Part shown: positions 57,101 to 64,000 of the stretch, one piece after another | Position numbering within the stretch: position 1 is the first letter of the stretch | How the letters are laid out: each line of letters starts with the position of its first letter | NCBI GenBank assembly: GCA_947652115.1 | Contig: OX393568.1 | Span: 13,364,242 to 13,428,241 of the forward strand | DNA from: Blastomussa wellsi | Taxonomy: Eukaryota > Cnidaria > Anthozoa > Scleractinia > Plerogyridae | Direction of reading: 5' to 3' | DNA length: 64,000 bases | Notes under the pieces: model-generated | Database searches by the model: none | Told to the model about the DNA's origin: nothing | What the model saw: the letters and a program-made list of their open reading frames with translations, nothing else | Made by a program: the position numbers and the translations under genes

Positions 57101-60100
57101 GATCGCGGCCTCTGGGGACGAGAATGGCAGTGTGCAGTAAAGTAACACAAATTAATCTTCTGCGCATGCGTTGGGAGCAAATCGCTTTGTTCTAGGAACT
57201 GCAAAGATAGTACCACAAGGCAGGTATGGTGTTTTCTGAAACATATATATACCTTTTAAATGTTCAAGGACCAGTAGTGCAGATACCAGCGTTTTACGTG
57301 GTACGGTGCACACAGGTTCCTACTAGCCCACCACCACCTCCGCAAGACTAATTAATTAATTGCTATTAATTAATTAAACAAACATTAAAGTTTACACATT
57401 AGCGCTTTATAGCTTTAGTGCCATAGTTCCTTAGTGGATTAGAAGAGGACAGCCCACAACACATCATCCCAATAGTGCACTCTGCACTAAAAACGATTCC
57501 GAAACTTATAGCATCACAAACTTCAAACTACGTAACGTAACTCAAAACCAAAATGTAGAAACAGAATTTTAACAGCTAACCTTTATTCCATTTGGAAATT
57601 CTTGAAAACCAGTTTATTTACTAGGAAGTTCAGTCCACTCGTGCTGCTTCGGCAGAACGCGGCAAAAATAAACAGATTCCATTCATTTTCATTTTTATAG
57701 ATTAATACAAGCCGGATTCATATTCATCTTGAAAAGAAATGTGATGATTTCCTCTTTAAGAGTCCATTTTGATGCAGTTTGGAGAACTAACAGCACTAAA
57801 CTTGGCAAAGTTTTCAACAACCACGAGCTGATGGCGTCATACTACGTCATTTATGTTTCGATGCATTTTTCGATCGTGAGCATCACGCAATGAGCACGCC
57901 AGAATTTCTGCAGTTATCCCCCTGGCCGACCCTGTTATGACAAAAAGTCACTTCGGCTTCAAGCGGTTCATGAACGTGTACTTAAACCAGGTAGAACCAG
58001 GTAGGCTTTATCTCATAAATACAAAAGGGTAGGATAGGTAATGGAGCGAATAAAGTTACCTGAGCTGCTCCTCGTCAGCTTGAACAGAGTAGGCACTCTT
58101 TCTGAGACATTCTTGTTTTATCATGACCTAAAACAAGCAATCCACATTCCTCAACTCACTTCGTTTTCCATTTAAGATCAAGTAAAATCCGTCTTTCATT
58201 AAAATACACAGACAAAACTAAACATAGCAGCTATCAAAGTGACACAGGATTTTTGTCAGGGACTCCGATCTTGATATGATGTCAATTTAAAACAGCGCCA
58301 GCCACGGTGAGAAAGCTGAGTACTAAGTTTGTTGGTTCTCTGCTCGGCTCCTCCGGTTTTCCCCTCTCCACAAAAACCAACATTTACATTTGATTTGATT
58401 TGATTTGATTTGTGCTTTACAGTGTCCCCAATTAGTATGTCAGTGCTAGATACAGTTGACACTCAAATAAAGTTCATTGTCATTATTAAACCTTTTGCTA
58501 GTTTGACTCTCCTACTATGAAACCGGAAGAGCCAACTTTTGGCTCAGTTGCCACGGAGAATACTTCTCACATAAAAGCTCGGTAAAACAAAGCTCGACCA
58601 GCCTACCAAGGACAACTTTTCCTCATACAAACAGGCCCTAAGTTTCAATAAGCTCCCCCGGCTAAATAGAGCAGAGATACCGTATTTTAATTTCTGCAAA
58701 TAGTTTAATACCTCAAGTATTCTGTGGCTTAATTCTAAATGTTTTCTTTTAAACTGCGCCAGCTTTGCCATGGTTGTTGCATGATTATGTTGAAGCTCCC
58801 CAATCTCTTCACTTATAAGCTGAAAGAAAAATATGACTAGTGTTATGTGTAACCTGGTGGCGCAGTGCGGGTCTGCGATGATCAAACACAACATTTGGAT
58901 GTGACCAAAAATACAGACTGGTGTTGTCGAGCAGCCCAAGGAAAAGTAAGAGGTCTTGAAATAACTTAAAGTGACTCAAAGCAGTTTCCAGCACTTTCAA
59001 CGACTTAGAATTTGATGGGTCATTATAACCACTCTTTATCAATTGATGCTACAATCATGGTATCAAAAAACTGCCCAATCATTGGTGAACATGTTGTTAT
59101 CATAGAAACAATATGACCTGCTAAAAACACCCTTAATTTTAGCTTTAACTGCTTATAACTCAAAAACGAGCTCGGTGACCCCCATTTTTTACTGTTGAAT
59201 TTTGATAAGCATGATAACATGCAACTTTTTTCAAAGTTTAAAAAATTTTTGTGAAGGGGTTTCAGAGCCAGTCTGTATTTAAACATGATGAAAGTATCTG
59301 TCTGTCTGTCTGTCTGTCCGACCGTTTGTCCGTCCATCCATCTGTCCATCCGTCCGACCGTCCGTCCGTCCGTCTGTCCGTCCGTCTGTCCGACCGTCCA
59401 TCTCTGTCTAACTGACAATATTTTCGTAAAGAAAAAAGAAATTCTCTGGATCAAAAACAAATTCTCTGTACAAACAAAAGAAACGTTTTTCCATCTCAGA
59501 CAGACCGAGGACTGTAACTTACAGAAAGCCTTTTCTGATGTTGTAATGTTTCCTGCTCTTGAAGCTTTTGCCGCTTCTTCAGTTCACTAAATCCCGTGAT
59601 TGTTGTTGGAATCAGCCTTGAAAGTAATCAACAAATTAAACAGTGTTTTAGTGCAATGTACAGCTTTTATCAGTTAGTGTGTTACACGCTGCATTCTCTA
59701 AGGAGTCCCAGGCTGGAACTCCTTAGCCTCCTTGCTGGAATATGCAAATTGAAGGTTGGCTGATGAAATTGTTTATAGAAGGGGAACGACGTATTTTATG
59801 TAGATAAGAGTGTATTCGTGAGTAATGTAAGTATTCATGGTAATAAAATATTTTGCTGCAGTACAATTACAAATATCTTCAAAATGTTTGTGCTAAAACA
59901 CGTTGTATAATTTGCAGTGTATAATTTAGCGCGGTGTGTAAGTTGTAACTTTGAATAACTTTTTTCTTTCTCAAAAAACTATATATATTCACAAAAGATT
60001 GTCATGTATGACAAAAGACAAAAGATTGTCATGCCCAGTTCAATCAGAGAATACAAAGATAAACCACATGTATTTAGTGGAAGATTTCCAAGGGATTTCT

Positions 60101-60168
60101 ATAATAATTATACCTCTGTGGGTCAGGATTGTCCTTTTTCGCCTGCTCCCAAAGTAAAGAATCTATCC
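47924..60168 (-). CDS. NUP54: Nucleoporin NUP54, C-terminal seven exons
   Basis: Exons on the minus strand: 60168-60114, 59616-59523, 58819-58712, 58127-58060, 51204-51153, 49949-49830 and 48040-47924 (stop TAA 47926-47924). All have AG..GT borders and the phases agree throughout (1, 2, 0, 0, 2, 0, 0 at the exon starts). The 203 residues follow the C-terminal half of animal NUP54: WEQAKKDNPDPQRLIP, TGFSELKKRQKLQ, TTMAKLAQFKRKHLELSHR, YSVQADEEQLRVQLE, AELNAPSQFKARLNEMMSQI, then GLMHLITIIKDDLQDLG. This is the helical, coiled-coil part that binds NUP62 and NUP58 in the central channel complex of the nuclear pore. The N-terminal FG-repeat and alpha/beta parts are not in the window and should lie right of 64000. 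The intron between 51204 and 58060 is 6.9 kb and full of repeats. Confidence 0.93.
48050..48605. other. NUP54 intron sequence
   Basis: AT-rich intron sequence with no other gene. A diverged direct repeat of 'aagaacctattaggctaaaatttt' type occurs near 48346-48410. Confidence 0.4.
48606..49251. mobile_element. TTAA-flanked TIR element, copy 2
   Basis: 646 bp bounded by GGTCATTCCCCTG and its inverse, with intact TTAA on both sides (48602-48605 and 49252-49255). Inverted match over its whole length to 4552-5187. It sits in the last NUP54 intron. Confidence 0.87.
49252..49829. other. NUP54 intron sequence
   Basis: No exon or repeat recognised apart from short AAATTCGCG(T/C)TAATT repeats near 49510-49560. 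Confidence 0.4.
50126..50260. repeat. 135-bp inverted repeat in NUP54 intron
   Basis: TATCAAACACGAGAGACAGT and the inverse form arms of about 42 bp around a 50-bp centre. Likely a MITE. Confidence 0.8.
50700..50805 (+). repeat. LINE-type 3' tail with TTA repeats
   Basis: GCGCAATATAAATATTAAATATTG followed by TTATTATTATT is the style of CR1/L2 3' ends. No coding part remains. Confidence 0.45.
51005..51116. repeat. ATT microsatellite
   Basis: About 110 bp of ATT/ACT/TTG triplets. It begins 37 bases past the donor site of the 52-bp NUP54 exon. Confidence 0.9.
51205..52230. other. NUP54 intron, no gene
   Basis: The plus-strand frame 51296-51721 (141 codons) and the opposing frame 51842-51450 overlap and show no domain. 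Sequence style suggests an old repeat. Confidence 0.4.
52232..52797. mobile_element. TIR element with CACGTGA-containing ends
   Basis: AGCGTTTTCACTCACGTGACC at the left and TGACGTCACGTGAAAACGTT at the right are imperfect inverted repeats about 565 bp apart. No coding frame. Confidence 0.6.
52798..53522. other. NUP54 intron, no gene
   Basis: Contains a G12 tract near 53240. Short frames only. Confidence 0.4.
53526..53784 (+). pseudogene. Unidentified decayed reading frame
   Basis: The plus strand reads DEARSTLNRDV, an in-frame TAA, then NIDKFSRVLRLDRIMAM, IEKRKNISEILFAVSHQQLA and ERGERLKRIMHSVSR to a stop at 53784. It is helical and charged, coding-like, and interrupted once. I do not recognise the family. 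It lies opposite in strand inside a NUP54 intron. Confidence 0.35.
53785..55179. other. NUP54 intron, no gene
   Basis: AT-rich intron with no recognised repeat boundaries or exons. Confidence 0.4.
55180..55400. repeat. Repeat AB fragment
   Basis: GAAGAAATTCGTGGTCGATTACAGG matches 7136-7160, and the following CAAAACAAAGCCAAAATGATTAAGCGAA matches 1039-1066 inverted. The copy is rearranged. Confidence 0.55.
55998..56073. mobile_element. 76-bp miniature element with perfect 9-bp TSD
   Basis: Ends CATTCTTGTTCCC and GGGGACGAGGATG are inverted. GCAGCAAAC flanks both sides (55989-55997 and 56074-56082). It shares ends with the 328-bp element at 297 and the 254-bp element at 56873. Confidence 0.88.
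56074..56872. other. NUP54 intron, no gene
   Basis: Contains three GCAAACGT(T/A)(T/C)GTAAC(T/A)TGATACTTTTG-type repeats near 56090-56190. No gene. Confidence 0.45.
56873..57126. mobile_element. 254-bp TIR element of the same end type
   Basis: CATTCTCGACCCCAGAGGCC at the left and GGCCTCTGGGGACGAGAATG at the right are inverted, continuing through TTTGGTCAGCACCA. The flanks GTAGTGTGT and GCAGTGTGC agree at seven of nine positions, a worn 9-bp target duplication. Confidence 0.82.
57480..57915 (-). repeat. Repeat AB, copy 4, reverse
   Basis: Reverse-strand match to the first half of repeat AB, ending at 57915 with AGAATTTCTGCAGTTAT, the inverse of the start of the family. Confidence 0.7.
58388..58492 (+). 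repeat. TTTGA microsatellite and LINE 3' tail
   Basis: Five TTTGA units are followed by GTGTCCCCAATTAGTATGTC and AATAAAGTTCATTGTCATTATT. The latter matches the inverse of 63523-63600, the 3' end of the LINE at the right edge. Confidence 0.6.
59296..59405. repeat. CTGT/CCGT tetranucleotide microsatellite
   Basis: About 110 bp of CTGT, CCGT, CCGA and CCAT units in a NUP54 intron. Confidence 0.9.
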
Positions 60169-60209
60169 CTTCAAAGAAACAATCAAATAAATATGAAAAG
60201 CAGATAAAC

Positions 60210-60615
60210 CAGAGTCACGTTAATAGGGAGTTTAAGAAACCACGGCGGCGACGCCGAGAACAACGTCGATTAAAAAATGAATTTATATTTTACCAACAAA
60301 TCTCGCGATACTCTGAAGTCATTTAGTCTGTTTCTTACTGTCACAACTGAATCTGGAGCTAAGATAAATTCGAAATAGAAATTTCAAAAAATAGCCTTTG
60401 TGGTTCACGTTGTCCAGACAACGCAGAATTTGGTCATTTCACGTTGACAACGAAATGTACCAAGAACTGTAACGCACATGCAAAGCTTTTGTTCTGCTTA
60501 TTAAACCTTTTGTTTTGCGACGTTCTCGTGGCCGTTGTGGTTTTCTTAAAATTCCTAATTGTTAAGCAATGACGGCGGCTACGGCGAGGACGACACCTGG
60601 TTTAGAATGAATTTA
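60210..60615. repeat. Decayed inverted-repeat element
   Basis: TTTAAGAAACCACGGCGGCGACG on the left and the inverse-like CGTTCTCGTGGCCGTTGTGGTTTTCTTAAA near 60515-60550 bound it. CACGTTG(T/A)C words recur inside. Confidence 0.5.
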
Positions 60616-60721
60616 TCTTAAATTGCCTTGATGTATTCGGTGCATCGCTTTCAAACGTAGATCTTCTAGAAAATATAAGGTCGGCGTTTATTTGCAAACA
60701 GAAAAACGGAAATTTAGGCCC

Positions 60722-61311
60722 CGTCGACACGTATCCGGATATTTTCGAAAACGGAGATTTTTTCTCCGTTTGCACCTCCCGTCCACACGTGAACGGCGTT
60801 TTCGGCCACAAATACGGAGGCTTTTGAAAACGCTCTCCAGACTGTAGATTTTTAAAAACGGAGATTTATCGTATTCGTGTGGACGGTCGAAAACGAAGGT
60901 TTTCGAATACGATGACGTCAAAGTTAGGGTCCAGTGCACTCAGCCACAAATTAGCATAAACATGGCGGCGATCAACCGTATTCGTGTGGACGGTCGAAAA
61001 CGAAGGTTTTCGAATACGATGACCTCAAAGTTAGGGTCCAGTGCACTCAGCCACAAATTAGCATAAACATGGCGGCGATCAACCGCCATTGAAAGATGGC
61101 GGCGAACTCTTTGATTTTCGCGGGCTTATGCTTATCACAGGGCGCATGCACTCGTAAACTGCGCATGCTCAATATGTGAAGTCTAGCGTATTAGGATCGT
61201 TTTTGCGTATACGTGTGGACGTGCAAATACGATTTTAATACGGTCCGTGTGGACGCGGACTCTTTCAAATACGGAGAAAAAAATCTCCGTTTTCGAAAAT
61301 ATCCGGATACG
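60722..61311. mobile_element. Long-TIR foldback element with 107-bp internal duplication
   Basis: CACGTATCCGGATATTTTCG at the left and CGAAAATATCCGGATACG at the right start long inverted arms rich in 'cgtgtggacg' and 'aaaacggag' words. A 107-bp unit at 60870-60976 is repeated with few changes at 60977-61083. No coding frame. Confidence 0.8.
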
Positions 61312-61428
61312 TTTAGTCATTTCACGTTGTTGTTTTGCAGAGGACGGCATTATAACGCACTTGCAGAGCTATTGTGCAGATCATTAACTCTCATCGTGAG
61401 CTTGGGCCGCCTGTGTTCACATGTAATA

Positions 61429-61601
61429 CACCTTATTCCAAAATGGCTACCATCTTAATATTCTTTTGTTGGTATTCAAATTAGCCCTTCTTGCCTCGTT
61501 TTTAAGCTCAAACATAAAAAGAATATTTTACCTTGAACGAGGGAACAAGGGCCCATTTGTTTATGCATAAATCAGCGGCCATTTATTTTTGGAATAAGGT
61601 G
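61429..61601. mobile_element. 173-bp MITE with TA target
   Basis: CACCTTATTCCAAAATGGC and its imperfect inverse GCCATTTATTTTTGGAATAAGGTG end in TA on both sides (61427-61428 and 61602-61603), as for Tc1/mariner-type elements. A diverged relative may lie near 50583-50700. Confidence 0.78.
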
Positions 61602-62004
61602 TATGCTCTCCCTCAAACTAAGTAAGAATTTCAGCTCAGAAAATAAGTCACTACATGCAGTGTAAGCTATGTTGTTCAATTCCAATTTCCAGTGTTCTTC
61701 CACTACGAATGTATGGAATGCAAAGAACGCAATTTGATCATGCGCATCCCATGTATTTGGACCTTGAATCACGTGAAACTCACGCACGCATAGCTAGCAG
61801 CAGTGCCCATGATGCCTCTTTTTTCACGACTGCATATCAGTTGAACCTCGGTATGCTTTACCTTATACATGTTTTATTGTAAGATTTCTAGCAATGTAAG
61901 ATGACGTATTGTTACCGTGTATTAATAAATGTTTAAATACAATAAATAAATAATTAAATGAAAACGACAAAACAAAACAAAAGGAAACAACAGATCGATT
62001 CCAG
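61602..62004. other. No gene recognised
   Basis: AT-rich; possible NUP54 intron sequence. Confidence 0.35.
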
Positions 62005-62682
62005 ATTATACGCGTCAATTCCATTCCTTATTCTCAGTTTCTTAGACTTCGCCGTCTCTGTAGTGACGACTCGGGTTTTCCTTAAAATCAGAGGAAATGT
62101 GCAATTTCTTAGACAAACGCGGCTATCCCGCTTCTGTTGTTCAAGCGGGCCATCATCGCGCCCAACAAATTGTCGACAGTCAGCACCACTAACGTGACAG
62201 GGAGAAAACAACGATAGAATTCCATTCACCCTCACATTTCACTCGCACAACCATGCAGTAAAATCCATCATTCTCAAAAACTTTAAATTACTTCAAAATG
62301 GTCCCGATACTGGTACTGACAAAATATCGGGACCCAAGCGATCCATCAAGATCACTGATCATTTCACCTGTACCAATGTCATCTACTGCATAACTTGCAC
62401 TCTTTACAAAAAGTTATACATCGGCGAAACAGGGAGACGACTAGGCGACCGATTCCGAGAACACCTTCGGGACGTAGAGAAAGACGACAAAAATGCATCT
62501 AAACCGGTCGCGAGACACTTAAATCTCCCAAATCATTCTAAGCAACATATGGGAGACTGCGCCTTTCCCTTCAACAAGGAAGCACGGAAAGCCGCAAAAC
62601 TCCTAGAACAACGGTATCAACGAACGCTTTTCATTCAACTAATTTATTGCGTTGTTTTCACGTTACCAGGCACCAACCAATA
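62005..62682 (+). pseudogene. Penelope-like element: RT C-terminus and GIY-YIG endonuclease, decayed
   Basis: The plus strand reads IPYSQFLRLRRLCSDDSGF, after a frameshift KSEEMCNFLDKRGYPASVVQ, then IPFTLTFHSHNHAVKSI, a deletion, and the GIY-YIG nuclease region VIYCITC, KKLYIGETGRRLGDRFREHL and SKPVARHLNLPNHSK. The order RT tail, CCHH-like linker, GIY-YIG is diagnostic of Penelope-like retroelements. At least one frameshift, one stop (near 62180) and a loss in the linker make it inactive. The 3' untranslated tail with GATTCGCTCCGACGAAGGGC runs to about 62860 and is shared with the insertion at 6112-6360. Confidence 0.9.
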
Positions 62683-62859
62683 GCGAAGCTCCATCTTTCT
62701 GTATATAAACCACACACGTCCCCCCCCCCTTGATTCGCTCCGACGAAGGGCTAACGCCCCAAACGTCAGCTCTCGAATCTCTTTACGGTGGCCACTTTAC
62801 ACTATCAACCCAGTTGATAAAACCAAATTATATTATTTCTCTCCGCCGAAAGAACTGTT

Positions 62860-63521
62860 AAAACTGTTTGTTTACTGACATACAAACGTGTGATACCGAC
62901 AAAGGTCAATTTGTCATAATATCTAAATGAGATTAATAAAATGAAATCTTCCGGTGCAAAATGTTATGGCTCATTAGTCCGCAAAAGTGAAAATCGACTT
63001 CGAGTTATCGAGGGCAAAATTACAAAGAAAAGTACCTAAAAAAGTAAAAATTGCTTCGAGTTAGCGGGGTTTCGAGTTACATATAGGGGTTAAGTAAATA
63101 CATTTATTATATATATAGTGACAATTTTAGGTAATAAACCTTGCAGATAGAATTCTATATCTGCTATATTTTCACATGTGAGAAAAGCGATACGTCCAAT
63201 CAGCTTCGCGTATAGCTTTCTTCACATGTGAAAAATATAACCAATCAGCATCAAGAGTAGAACGACCTAACCAATCAGAGCGCGGGAATTCAAATGGTTT
63301 CCAACGAGGTTGTGAAAACAACGCGCTGCAAGTTTGCAAGCTCTCGAAGACAGCTTATATTTTGGCTACAAATTTTGTACTTTTGAGAACTTTATGGAAA
63401 GGAAAGCCATCAGAAACACGCCAAGCAAAACCTTGAGAACACAGTTATGATATGGAAATGCTAAAATCATTCTCCAGGCGGAGCGAAGACAAACTAAATG
63501 TCGATAAGGGAAAGCCAAGAA
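62860..63521. other. No gene; one short hairpin
   Basis: TATTTTCACATGTGAGAAAAGC and its inverse form a 75-bp palindrome at 63168-63240. 'CGAGTTA(T/G)CG(A/G)GG' words recur near 63000-63080. No gene seen. Confidence 0.45.
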
Positions 63522-64000
63522 ATAATAATAATAATAATAACAACTTTATTTCAGTGTCAATAAAGATAGCAGTTACAACCACTAATTGGGGACACCTAGC
63601 TAAAGTTCTAACTACCTAATCAATTACAATCTGTACTTCAGAATCATTCATAACAACATATGTACAATTAAATAAAAAGTATAAAAAAGTATAAAAAGTA
63701 TAAAATTCAGGAGCTGCATAATGTGCAGTTTATGCAAGTATTGGTTAGTAGCTCTTTCAAGTCAACTTTCTTGATGGCTCTTTTAAACGAGTCCAACGAT
63801 GGCGAGCTCCTAATGTCTGCTCGTATTTTGCTCCAGAGTGTGGGGCCAAGGTATTTAAGTGAATGTTTGCCAAAAGTCACTGTCTCAAATCTCGGTACGC
63901 AAAATTCCTTAACTCTTAAATTATGCACGCAATTGTTTAGTTTAAAGAGGTCACTAATGTATTTAGGGCATAAATTATTTTTCACTTTGTACATCAGGCA
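63522..64000 (-). mobile_element. 3' end of a CR1/L2-like LINE, cut by the window edge
   Basis: The minus-strand frame 63994-63707 encodes the C-terminal end of an ORF2 protein (LCPKYISDLFKLNN, FGKHSLKYLGPTLWSKI). It is followed by about 170 bp of 3' sequence with AATAAAGTTGTTATTATTATT as its tail. The coding part runs past the right edge. Confidence 0.85.

Noticed and set aside
1..64000. CRISPR arrays, bacterial operons, rRNA genes
   Set aside because: No regularly spaced identical repeats with unique spacers, no ribosome-binding-site-led gene runs and no rRNA-like stretches; the window is eukaryotic.

Overview
The window is nuclear DNA of an animal, most likely an anthozoan cnidarian and probably a stony coral. 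The genes have introns with GT..AG ends, and the sequence is dense with decayed transposable elements. It carries Penelope-like GIY-YIG fragments, CR1/L2- and RTE-like LINE tails, a BEL/Pao and a Gypsy LTR element, a tRNA-derived SINE and many TIR/MITE elements. The assignment to coral rests on recognising these repeat types and on gene style; no search was run.

Layout. 1-21 kb is almost wholly repetitive. It holds one orphan exon of an SLC6-type transporter (minus, 3508-3637), two copies of a ~1.4-kb repeat (called AB here), a 5'-truncated LINE (8690-11659, minus), a motif cluster of GTAAAG/CTTTAC (12228-12560), a broken A32/FtsK-like packaging ATPase (13565-14805, minus) and several TIR elements. 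21282-28116 is a structurally complete BEL/Pao retrotransposon with apparently identical 334-bp LTRs, a 5-bp target duplication and a single long open reading frame. 29103-31042 is a TIR-bounded element carrying a decayed DDE-like gene with a C-terminal SAP domain. 33653-37058 is a Gypsy element that has lost its protease and most of its reverse transcriptase. A SINE, an interstitial telomere-like tract and a LINE tail follow.

The gene-bearing part is 43-60 kb. A two-exon BMP/TGF-beta family ligand (plus, 43328-44577) has a TATA-type promoter, a signal peptide, a prodomain, a furin site and a seven-cysteine mature domain. Converging on it from the other strand is NUP54, a channel nucleoporin of the NUP62 complex. 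I could assemble seven exons of it (60168 down to 47924) whose splice phases all agree; they encode the C-terminal 203 residues. Its N-terminal exons must lie beyond the right edge. The NUP54 introns hold many small inverted-repeat elements. 60.2-64 kb is again repeats: foldback elements, a Penelope-like fragment and the 3' end of another LINE.

The two host genes have no evident functional link; they are only convergent neighbours. The unusual content is in the mobile elements. There is a set of short elements sharing CATTCTCGTCCC-type ends and 9-bp target duplications, a 1.4-kb element whose inverted repeats are a minisatellite and whose empty site survives elsewhere in the window, and the SAP-domain TIR element.
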